Assembly: GCA_033296885.1 (NCBI GenBank)
Contig: MU864013.1
Coordinates: 1-64,000 of the forward strand
Source: Triangularia verruculosa
Taxonomy: Eukaryota; Ascomycota; Sordariomycetes; Sordariales; Podosporaceae
Direction of reading: 5' to 3'
Length of the DNA: 64,000 nucleotides
Below, in pieces: positions 30,387 through 39,359 of the stretch (positions within the stretch are counted from its first letter, which is position 1; the number at the start of each line of letters is the position of its first letter). Position numbers and translations under genes: made by a program. Under the pieces are notes generated by a model that made no database searches, was not told where the DNA came from, and saw nothing but the letters and a program-made list of their open reading frames with translations.

Positions 30387-31952
30387 ATGGGATCCACCGC
30401 CCCCGTACCAGACGAAAGAGTGTTGATAGTCGGAGCCGGTAGGGACTTGACAAAGCTGCCGTTGTCTAGCAAGCCCATGAGCTGTGATGCTAATTTGAGT
30501 GTCAACTCACAGGCTCATCAGGGTTGTTGATTGCCCAAATCCTCAAAAAGGTACCTACATTCCTCAACTACAGGGAGAATGGTATGTCCTCTGATGACGA
30601 GTGCAACAGGCCGGCATCCCTGTGACAGTCTTCGAACAAGACACCTCACCCACCTCTCGCCCGCGGGACTGGAACTTTGGCATCTACTGGGCCCAATCCC
30701 GTCTGGAAGAATGCCTTCCTCTAGACCTCCATCAACTCATCAAAACAGCCCAGACAGACCCCAACTATGAGGCCTCCCCAGAAGAGACGCTGAACATCTT
30801 CAACGGCCACACTGGCGAGTTGATGAATAGTCTTCCTGCCCCGTACAGCATGCGAATTCGGCGCAGGCCATGGTTGGAGCTCCTCAAGACTGGGATCGAT
30901 GTGCGCTACGGAAAGAAGCTCGCGTCTGTGTCTGTGACCAATTCGAGTGTGTCAGCGATATTCAGTGATGGGACGTTGGAAACTGGGACTTTGCTTATCG
31001 GCGCAGAGGGAGCGCACAGCCCGACTCGCGAGTTTCTGTTCCGGTCTTCGCCTCAGGATGGGGAATTGCTGAGCTGTCCGGTTGTAACTACAGCCACGCT
31101 GGCGAAGTTTCCTCCGGATATTGCCGCGGAGCTCACGAAGTTGCATCCTAGGCATGTGATCACTCTTGATCCAGCGGGGATGTTCGTTTGGATTGGGGGT
31201 TTGTGTTCTGCCAACACAGAAGCTCGTGGGAAGGAAGCTGACAGTACCCAGTTCATGACCGCACACCTACTGACTGCACGTACATGATCCTGATTAGCTG
31301 GCACTCGCCCGACGACACTGGATTGCGGGAGGGGGGCAGTGAAGCTATTTTGGCCGACTTGAAGTCTCGGGCTAAGAAATTAGCGTTTCCGTTCAAGGAT
31401 GCTATCCAAAGTGTGCCGGAGGGGACTAGGGCTTGGTATGCTGCCCTCGACACCCTGACGAAAAGGTGCTGTGCTAAGATAGGTGACAAAGGCATGCTCG
31501 TCTGTCATACTGGCCGACCAAACCATGGGACAACCTGAACGGGAAGGTGACGCTGGCTGGCGATGCAGCGCATCCCATGACCTTTCGTACGTGGTTCGAA
31601 GTGATGCACGGCTCAAAGTGTTAGCTGACAAGCAGTAGATCGTGGCCAAGGTCTAGGGAATACCATAGCTGATGCCGCTGAGTTCCAGGCTTGCCTGTCA
31701 TGCTCCAACAACAACCTCGCTGAAGCGGTGACGAATTATGAGAGGGAGATGTGGGTTAGGGGGCTCGAGGCTGTGAAGGTTAACCTCGAGAACACCAATG
31801 CGTTGCATGACTGGAAAAAGGTGCTGCAGAGTCCGTTCTACAAGGCAGGTATCAGAAGAGATGCAGAGGTTGGCGCGAGCGATCAAGGGGTTCCGGTAGA
31901 CGAGCAGGGGAAGGCCGAGCATGGGAAGGGCAATGAGCTTTTTGAGGACTGA
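30387..31952 (+). CDS. FAD-dependent monooxygenase
   Basis: Six exons fit in phase: 30387-30438, 30513-30550, 30610-31250, 31298-31435, 31492-31586 and 31639-31952, total 425 residues. The FAD-binding ADP motif VLIVGAGSSGLLIAQ is assembled across the first intron, giving a normal GxGxxG. The second FAD site GKVTLAGDAAHPMTF is followed across the last intron by HRGQGLGNTIADA. Introns are 47-74 bp with GTAGGG, GTACCT, GTTCAT, GTATGC and GTACGT starts. The third is the weakest but has an ACTGAC branch site and closes the frame. The family hydroxylates aromatic or polyketide substrates using NAD(P)H and oxygen. No biosynthetic partner gene adjoins it, so the substrate is open. Confidence 0.82.
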
Positions 31953-32197
31953 GACAGTTCATGGCGAGCGCTGCGTGCTTGTATACCTACGTCATTCCCG
32001 ACCCCAGCGCCAAACCCCGCCAACAAGTGTCAGGTAGTTATGATTCCACAACTCGGCCAAAACATGCTGTCATTCATTCCCAGCATCTCTATTTGCTGCC
32101 TCCTGTCTCTGCCCAGAGTCGCGTCAAACCGCCCCGGTATTTTGTTCTTACTGGAAGCGGCAATTCCTAAACACAGTCTCCTATTCTTCCCCCCACA

Positions 32198-32866
32198 ATG
32201 ACGCATCCGACCAACACCCACGAAAACATTTCCATCTCGCAGATCGAACCGAATCTCTATCTCGGCAACATCGGCGCTTCATATTCCATCACCTGTTTGA
32301 TCTCGCACGGCATCACGGCCATCGTCTCGCTCTCGGGCGTTCGCCATCCAGAGTGGTCGCGCCCGGCGAACAGGACGCTGGTGCCGAAGGAGAATCACTA
32401 CCAGTTTATCCCCTGCGACGACAGTCCTGTGCAGGACATTCTGTTTTGTCTAGACGACATTTGCGACTTTATCGACCATCACATCGGTGTGCCAAGTGTG
32501 CAGCAGATTCTGTCAGAAGTCAAGCCGGGAGAGGACGGGGAGGATGTCTTGGCGAGGGAGATGGGCAGGAGTAGGAAGGTGCTGGTTCACTGCGATGAGG
32601 GGGTTTCGAGGAGTCCGGCCATTGTCATCGCGTATTTGATGAGGAAGGACAAGAGGAGCCTGAAAGGGGCGATGAAGGATGTGAAGAGGAGGAGGGGGTG
32701 TGTCAGGCCAAATCGGAATTTTGTGGAGCAGCTTAAGGTGTGGGAAAAGACGGGGTATAAAGTCTGGGAGGACAAGGAGAAGGAGGTGCCGACGGAGGAA
32801 TATAAGTGGTGGTTGGAGAAGCGGGATAAGAAGGTCATGGATGAGGTTTGTCTGTCGGATGTATGA
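32198..32866 (+). CDS. Dual-specificity protein phosphatase
   Basis: Single exon, 222 residues. The catalytic P-loop is VLVHCDEGVSRSPAIVIAYLM (trimmed here to HCDEGVSRS), fitting HCx5R, and the general-acid Asp lies in the upstream IPCDDSPVQD loop. The start IEPNLYLGNIGASYS is typical of DUSP domains. A 45-residue insert between the acid loop and the P-loop (rich in Glu, Gly) lengthens it beyond minimal DUSPs. Substrates of such atypical phosphatases include phospho-Tyr/Thr proteins and sometimes phosphoinositides or RNA; sequence does not decide. The tail is basic and Trp-rich. Confidence 0.9.
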   Translation: MTHPTNTHENISISQIEPNLYLGNIGASYSITCLISHGITAIVSLSGVRHPEWSRPANRTLVPKENHYQFIPCDDSPVQDILFCLDDICDFIDHHIGVPSVQQILSEVKPGEDGEDVLAREMGRSRKVLVHCDEGVSRSPAIVIAYLMRKDKRSLKGAMKDVKRRRGCVRPNRNFVEQLKVWEKTGYKVWEDKEKEVPTEEYKWWLEKRDKKVMDEVCLSDV

Positions 32867-33178
32867 TATGAGACGTTTAGCGGCTTGGAACCTTGGTACG
32901 GAGATATGTTGGACGACCATACCAGGTTCTGATTCCATGTTACCTGGGCCCCTCCTCTCTCGGATTCCAGAATCCGGGCGGGCGGACGATGGAGCAGCAC
33001 ACCACTCCAGGTCTTACCACTGTTCCTTCGGCAGTTACACAGCTACCCCAACCCACTGCATCGGTTTGTTTTCACATAGCGCTGCTTGGCCGCTCGGTCG
33101 ATGAATGAGAGCATGTACAACAGTTGATTTCCTCCTCACAACGAAGCAAAAAAAAAAAAAATCACTAATTAATCTCCA
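32867..33178. other. Intergenic, no gene seen
   Basis: Holds a 13-base A run at about 33149-33161 close to the next start codon. No other feature. Confidence 0.5.
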
Positions 33179-34706
33179 ATGGCATCCCCACCATCATCAT
33201 TCCCGCATTTGGCACTCATTGGAGCGGGAATAACCTCGCTCACCCTCTCCATCCGCCTCAGCGCTCTCCAGATTCCCCACACCATCTACGAGCAATCGTC
33301 CTCACTAACCGAACTAGGCGCCGGCCTTAGCTTTGGTCCCAACGCTGTGCGCGCACTGCAACACATTGACTCTCGGTTCGTCGACGTGTTCAATAAGACC
33401 GCCACGTTTGTCGGCACACCTTCATCACAGGGGAAGAGGATTCTTGAAGATGAAGAGGAATGGAGAGAAGGTGATCAAGTGTGGATTGAGTTTTTGGATG
33501 GAACGAAGCAAGGTGGGGATGTGACACCCGAGTTCGTGATCAAGGCCGGCAATGGGAAGGGACATGCGGCTGTTCATCGGGGAAAGTGGTTGGATGTTTT
33601 GGGGGGGTTGGTTACCGCCGAGATCCAGTTTGGGAAGAGGCTGGTTGATGTTGTAAGGCCGGATGGGGTGAAGAGGTGGGTGAAGATGGTGTTTGGGGAT
33701 GGGACGGAGGTCGAGGCGGATGCGGTGGTGGGGTGTGATGGGGTTAAGTCACGGGTGAGAGAGGTGTTGGTTGAGGCACTTCATGGTGAGGGAGAGGGTA
33801 GGACAAATGGGAAATGCGGGTATAGTGGGAAATATGCGTATCGGTGTCTGGTGCCGTGGGACAAGGCTGTTGAAGCGGTTGGGGAGGATAGAGTTGGGGT
33901 GTCGAGTTTGTGGGTATGAGATTATGCATTCTTGGATGAGGTTATGGTTGATTGCAGGCTGACAAGCTGACAGATGGGGCCCAACAGGCACTTGCTCACC
34001 TTCCCAGTTAACAGACAAGAAGAGAGGTTTTTGAATTTGGTGGCGTTTGTGACTGACCAAAGCCAAACTTGGCCTAGCCAGGGGCCAGCCAGTCTCACGA
34101 TGCCGGCAACGAAGATGGATGCATTGAAAGACTTTGAGCGAGCTGGATTCAGTGATACTGTGCTCCAACTGCTGCAAGTGACGAAGGATAAGATGGACAA
34201 GGTAAGTGAAAATTTGCACCTAAGCTGGTTGCTAGGTAGGCCGGAGCTGATAGCTTTTTTAACAGTGGGGTCTACACGACGTGGCTGATAGACCACTGTC
34301 GAGCTTCTTTTCCGATAGAATCATTGTAATTGGAGATGCTGCCCATGCATCAACTCCTCATCATGGATCAGGGGCCGGCTTTTGCATGGAGGATGTGGCC
34401 ATCCTAGGGGCACTGTTCGAGGAAGCAATAGCCCACAAAGCCTTAACCGTCAACACTCTGCAAGAGATATTCACCGTATTCGACGCTCATAGGCGCGAGC
34501 GAGATCAGTGGCTCGTCAACAGCAGTCGGCGAGCGGCAGATCTGTATCAGTGGCGGATTCCAGAATTTTCCGGACAAGAAAGGTTCGAGAAGATGAAGGC
34601 TGATATCGAGCAAAGACAAAAGGTATGCTGGGATTTTGACATGGAATCTGCTATCGAGAGGGCAGAGAGGGACTTGAAAGAATTATTGGATACTGCTACA
34701 AGATAG
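33179..34706 (+). CDS. FAD-dependent monooxygenase, salicylate hydroxylase-like
   Basis: Three exons: 33179-33913, 33974-34201 and 34266-34706, total 467 residues. All splices are phase 0 with GTATGA and GTAAGT donors and CAG acceptors. The sequence shows LALIGAGITSLTLSIRL at the N-terminus, an ELGAGLSFGPNAVRAL segment typical of salicylate hydroxylase-like enzymes, VVGCDGVKSRVR (the DG motif), and RIIVIGDAAHASTPHHGSGAGF for FAD ribityl binding. The first motif is G-A-G-I-T-S, so the third Gly of GxGxxG is Ser. The rest is intact, so activity remains likely. The substrate is probably aromatic. Its 3' end faces the D-2-hydroxyacid dehydrogenase, 51 bp apart. Confidence 0.88.
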
Positions 34707-34757
34707 CTCTCGACTTCTGCTCTAACGTCTCTACATGCCATCACACCGAGGCCAATA

Positions 34758-35896
34758 TCAATAACCATATGTCTTGTTCATCACATTGATCAAGCCGGGC
34801 CGTTTCCCGCTCAAGCCCTCCAGGTTTCTCTCAACAACAGCCTTGATGCGCTGGAATAGATGGGGCGTCTGCCAGCTGACATGAGGCGTGATGAATACAT
34901 TAGGGGCGCTCCACAGCGGGTGTCCGTCTGTAAGCGGCTCAGGGTCGGCCACATCAAGTGCCGCGCCTCTGATTTTGCCCTCGTTCAAGGCTTCGATTAG
35001 ATCATCGGTGTTGATGTGCTGTCCTCGAGCGATATTTGAGACAAAAGTCTTCTTCTTGGCTAGAATTTCGAACTGTTCCTTGCTGATGATGTATCTGGTA
35101 GCGTCTGTAAGAGGGAGACTGATGACCAGCAGGTCGAGGTCTTGAGCAAGAAACTCGTTCACAGAGTCCTTTGAGGAGCCATGGAACCACTTGACAGGAA
35201 TAAGACCATCTGGATCGCCAGTTCCGGGGACGACATAGCTGTCGTCTTTTCGTGCCTCGGGAGTTGCTTTTTCGCTGCGCGTGTAGGCATAGACTTTCAT
35301 TCCTAGGGCCTGACCCAAGCGGGCGCAGTGTCGCCCGATGGCACCATAGCCCAGGATTCCCATTCTCAGGCCCGGCGAATCTTCAATATGGAGTGAACTC
35401 ATCCGGTTCCAGGTTGCTTTCTTTTGTTCTTCGGCGTAGTTGATGAACTTGTGGTTTGCCATCAGCCAGGTTCCGATGACCCATTCTGCGATTTGGGGGC
35501 TTTGTTTCTGTTAGCTTGATACTTTTTCGAGACGAATCATGTATCGAAAGCTTACGCATGGGTGCCATTTGCCGTGCAAAACGTGACATTGGGGTTCTTG
35601 TAGAGGTCATTGGTGATCCACCTGTCGGCTCCAGCAGACATGAGCTGGACATATCTGACCTTGGGCAACATCTCGGCTGGGTGAGGCATGAAGCCGACCA
35701 ACAGTGTGACGCCATCGTAAACTTCTTTTGGCAACGCCTTTGGTGCCATAGTCAGCTCGGAGGTATGCCAGCGGATCTCTAGTCCAGGATATTTGTTCTG
35801 AAGATGGGAAATCCACTCCTCGTCTCGGGGGGCGGGGACTTCGAACAGTAGGACATCTTTGTCCAGTGCACTAGCGGCAGCGTTGAGCGAACCCAT
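34758..35896 (-). CDS. D-2-hydroxyacid dehydrogenase
   Basis: Two exons: 35896-35556 and 35499-34758, total 360 residues, GTAAGC donor, phase 2. It belongs to the NAD(P)-dependent D-isomer-specific 2-hydroxyacid dehydrogenases, which interconvert 2-keto acids and D-2-hydroxy acids. The Rossmann motif is MGILGYGAIGRHCARLG, and the Arg-Glu-His set is present in SNIARGQHINTDDL, DVADPEPLTDGHPLW and ITPHVSWQTP. The catalytic domain is complete. An insert DDSYVVPGTGDPDGLIPVKW between the Rossmann beta strands is longer than in formate or glycerate dehydrogenases and fits a fungal subfamily. The substrate is unassigned. No peroxisomal or mitochondrial signal is seen. Confidence 0.9.
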
Positions 35897-36430
35897 CTTG
35901 GTGTTGAACTTCGGACAGTGGCAAGTCGAGAAACGCGAAAGACGAAAACAACAGAAGGTCTGGTTGGCAGCTGGGGACGAATGCGGCCTGCTTTTCAAGT
36001 TGAGGTCAAACAGACACGTAAACGGCTTAGAGTCCGAGAGGGCCGAGTACGACAAGGGCCTTCGGTGATGGAGGAGGTGAGTGAATGCGGGGTCCGGGCC
36101 GGCAGCAGCGGAGACCATCATCCCTCGGACACATTTCGTCGTATCTCCGTCGTTGAGATGACGTCTCATGGTGCAACGTGTGGCAAAAGCACGCAAAAAG
36201 TGGCATCCTTCCACCAGACAAGTGAGCCTGACTGTTGAAAAGCTGACGAGATGTCAAGTTCAAGAGGACAGGTAAGATCTGGATGGAACACGGCGTCGAC
36301 CGGCAGTAATGTCGACTTGGCCGCTGCGGTACTCAATATCCGATAACCCCATTCACGGACTTAAGTTGACCTATTTGTACACAGCTCCAACACACAATTG
36401 CCTCTTCCTTACTGCTAAACTCTTACCCCA
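35897..36430. other. Intergenic, no gene seen
   Basis: Upstream region of the dehydrogenase and downstream region of the minus-strand membrane protein. An open frame runs on from the dehydrogenase 5' end to 36214, but it lacks composition or motif support. Confidence 0.5.
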
Positions 36431-37465
36431 TCATGCAGGTGGCCGATGGCTCAACTCAGTGCGCTCCTGGCCTTCCACTGGCAGCTCGACCCGATTCTCG
36501 CTGGTAAGAGCTTCATGAACCTGACCCGTCGGAACATACTGGCGATTATCTATCTCAACTTTTGGGCCGTAATAGTCGTTTTCCACCGCTGGATGTCCAG
36601 TGTAATTGTATCCTCCCGGCGACACAGCTTGGGTTGAAGCACCGCTGTGCAACGTGCTGCCTTGAACAGTACTCCCGTCCCCTGGCTCATGGCTCTCTGC
36701 GCTGCGTGGCGGAACATTTGCACCTCCCCGCCGACGACCGAGAAAGTATGCCCCTACAGCAATGAAAATTGCAAGAACTGCTGTCGCTCCGACACCGATG
36801 CCGATTCCTGTTGCAGTAGATAGTCCAGTTGGGCTGCTTGACCCGGTCCCCTCAGGCTCTTTGTCCGCTTTATTTCTGTTGGCATCGTCGACGACCGACG
36901 TTGGTGCAGCACCATCACTTGACACGGTCGTGGAGAGACCGGGGCTCAAGATAACAGTAGTTTCGGTGGGAAGTCTCGTCGTTGTTGTCGACGGCTGCTC
37001 CAAGTTGAATATTCCCCGCCGTGAGATGTTGAAATAATGGCTCATGGCGAGATTGTTACTGGTACCCTCCTCGAAGATGATCAGCATGAACATGTTGGAG
37101 ACGTCCAGGTCCTTTGTTGTCGCGACGATCCATCGCCATCCTGTCATCTCAACTACACTACCTGCTCACAGATTCTCGTCAGTATAAGGGATCACAAACA
37201 TCGTGGTAGACGACTGCCAGATGGAAGGCATACGGGTAACATGCTCCAACTGCCCCATCGTCTCTGTGCCGTTCATCTGGAACAGCGTCACAGAGTACGG
37301 CAACCCCTTTGGAGGGGTGCTCCAGTGCAGATCAACAGTCGACAACTCGACATAGGTGGGGTTCTTGCTGAAGTCACCTCTTGTGCCGAACGCTGGCGGG
37401 GTGAAGAACTCCATGGCCGTGACGGCAGCGGGTAGAACCGCGCCTAGGATGGCAAGGAGCAACAT
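36431..37465 (-). CDS. Type I membrane protein, Ser/Thr-rich stalk
   Basis: The best model is two exons, 37465-37234 and 37140-36431, about 313 residues. The intron starts GTATGC and ends GACAG, with a CTGAC branch site, phase 1. The unspliced frame is broken by an in-frame TGA at 37166-37168, so an intron is required. A signal peptide (MLLLAILGAVLPAAVTA) leads an ectodomain with an Ig-like pattern ending FEEGTSNNLAMSHYFNIS. A Ser/Thr-rich stalk follows, then a Gly-rich membrane helix (GIGIGVGATAVLAIFIAVGA) and YFLGRRRG. The tail is about 95 residues and Tyr/Pro-rich. This architecture is common in fungi and of unknown function. A shorter 48-bp intron starting GTGATC also restores frame, so the junction residues are uncertain. 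Confidence 0.7.
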
Positions 37466-37941
37466 TGTCGCGCCGACGTCAGGTACTGTGCGTAACGGAG
37501 AAGGAGCGTGGAGAAAAAGAAGAAGGGCCTCTCTATCGCATAAAAGAAGAGAATTCGGCGACCATGTCACATGGGGCCACTGCCGTGGCTTTGGGTTACG
37601 TTCTGGTGGGTTAGCCGGTACCTATCCATGACAGTTGTCGCTCATGGGAATGGGGTGTTTGAACATTTGAACACTGCATTATCTTGAGCAGGGGGGCATT
37701 TGCAAGGAAGTTGGGGGTTTGCTGTTAGAGGCCCGCTTTCATGGGTACCTTGGTGTGGTCCATCTAGCAGCGGACCGTTGGTGGCATTGCTTGTTTGTGC
37801 CGCGCCTCCGGAGGAAAGCTGGGACTTCTTTTGCCTTTAGCTCTCGGCGCAGTGCGTCTACATCCCTACATGGCTGTGTAACCTGGTCTTAGAAGCTGGC
37901 GCCATGTGTTTCCCATGGCCCAAACGGTGGTGAAGGCCTAT
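37466..37941. other. Intergenic, no gene seen
   Basis: Promoter of the membrane-protein gene and 3' flank of the second GFA gene. Nothing else is supported. Confidence 0.5.
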
Positions 37942-38451
37942 TCACCCAACCAGCCCTTCGGGTGCCGGAGACCACTCGGCACCGACACCGAATGATGAGC
38001 AACTCGCCTCGTTTGCATTTGGCCGCCTTCCCACCATAGCCGCCGGTGTCCCTTCCCACTTCTCTACGCCGTCGGGTATCTCCACAACCGCGCTCCTCAT
38101 GTAAATGTGTTTTGATCCTTTCCATTTCAACCCTCTAATCACACCTCCCTTTACAGAGACGGTATCTCTCAGCGTCCCGTCCGCTTCACGAATGTGGTGG
38201 TAGATTCGAGATCCGCACTCCTGGCAGAAATAGCAGTCCATGGTTCTTCCTTCTTTTGTTGGTCTCGTCCACTTTGACAACTTGGACTGGACTTCGGTGG
38301 GGATTGCAAAGGATGAAGAGGGAAAGATGGCCGAGGTTCCGAATGCAGAGGAGGACTGTCTTTGACACTCAAGACAGTGGCAGTGGTAGAGGTCAAGAAG
38401 CGGCGCTGTTAAGGGGAAGGAGACGGAGCTGCATTGGCAGGTTACGTCCAT
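37942..38451 (-). CDS. GFA/CENP-V family zinc protein
   Basis: Single exon, 169 residues. Zinc-ligand cysteines appear as VTCQCSSVSFPL, LYHCHCLECQRQSSSAFGTSA and CYFCQECGSRIYHH. This order and spacing match the glutathione-dependent formaldehyde-activating family, and the Ser/Ala loop after CxxC is normal. Start at 38451 places the first Cys at residue 5, as in relatives; an upstream extension to 38631 is open but has a different composition. The C-terminal 30 residues beyond the fold are unusual in sequence (RRPNANEASCSSFGVGAEW). A second family member lies at 15276-16074; they are not close copies. Confidence 0.88.
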   Translation of the reverse strand: MDVTCQCSSVSFPLTAPLLDLYHCHCLECQRQSSSAFGTSAIFPSSSFAIPTEVQSKLSKWTRPTKEGRTMDCYFCQECGSRIYHHIREADGTLRDTVSVKGGVIRGLKWKGSKHIYMRSAVVEIPDGVEKWEGTPAAMVGRRPNANEASCSSFGVGAEWSPAPEGLVG

Positions 38452-39020
38452 GTCGCTACCTACCGTTTGCGGCCAAGGAGTGCTGATAACAGGAGTTGCG
38501 ACGACGACTCGGGGCGACTTTTGTCGAAACTGAATTCGCAAAACGAGAGGCTGGTGATTTGATGAGTGAGAAGAATGACTGCGGGGTAAGTAAGAAGAAA
38601 AGAAAGAAAACAACTTGTGGAGGATGTGCATTCATTACAGGCCGTCAACTAAATCCGTTCACACACTCAGATCGCCTAGTGGTGCCAGATGAGGACAACA
38701 TCCCGACCAATGCGGAAGACCACTGCACGCTCCTTTGGATCCCTAAGGTGGCGATGAAGATGAGCCTGGCCCGATTCCGAGCGCTGGGGATCTGGGGTTC
38801 ACTTCCGTTGATACAGTCATGACGCTGGCGACAGTGATGTCTTTCCAATCTATAGCAGCCACCGCAACCTTTTCTACCCAAACACAACTCAACTGCCCAG
38901 CAGTTCATCCACCTCATCTAAACACTCTAAACAACCACACAAAAAACACCACCTATCAAATTCGCGCGTCTTCTAATCCACCCGCTTTCACGATGCTTCA
39001 ACACCTTGCCCATAACCTTT
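38452..39020. other. Intergenic, no gene seen
   Basis: Divided between the GFA promoter and the 3' flank of the small secreted gene. No repeat or RNA gene. Confidence 0.5.
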
Positions 39021-39359
39021 CTAATCGCAGATAGCGGCAGTTCCCCCGTTTGCGGTGCACCTCCCGTCAGCACAGCAGCAAGCGCCGCGGGCCTGGGGGA
39101 CACCGTCGCCGTTGGTGGGGAAGATGCAGTTTGCCGCGGAGTTGTTGGCCGGAGTGATGAACACAAGATCGAGTTCATTTTGAACACCTATTTTGGTTAG
39201 CAATGATAGATGGGAAAGAATAGCAGTGGAAGACGCTGGCTTACAGGCGAGACTCCCACCAGGAAGAATGTCGCTTCCGCAGAGACGAGCATTGGGAGGG
39301 CATTGGGCGCTGACGAAGGCGGCTGCTGTAGCGATGAGGACGAGGGTGAGTTTGGCCAT
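39021..39359 (-). CDS. Small secreted Cys-rich protein, 93 aa
   Basis: Two exons: 39359-39245 and 39187-39021; the 57-bp intron has a GTAAGC donor and a TAG acceptor, phase 1. The signal peptide MAKLTLVLIATAAAFVSA is followed by a mature chain of about 75 residues with nine cysteines, including a CCC triplet (RGACCCADGRC) and QCPPNARLC near the start. Splicing joins SLAC to VQNELDLVFITP. The size, secretion and cysteine content are those of effector-like or antimicrobial-type small proteins. I do not recognise a named family; the spacing does not fit hydrophobins. Function unknown. Confidence 0.75.
   Translation of the reverse strand: MAKLTLVLIATAAAFVSAQCPPNARLCGSDILPGGSLACKPASSTAILSHLSLLTKIGVQNELDLVFITPANNSAANCIFPTNGDGVPQARGACCCADGRCTANGGTAAICD

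Noticed and set aside
31466..31491. 26-bp intron as an alternative in the first FAD monooxygenase
   Set aside because: Too short for a fungal intron; the 56-bp intron 31436-31491 (GTATGC donor) restores the same frame and rebuilds the family motif.
16302..34706. Secondary-metabolite cluster (O-methyltransferase and two FAD monooxygenases)
   Set aside because: No polyketide synthase, NRPS, terpene synthase or transporter is present and unrelated housekeeping-type genes lie between them.
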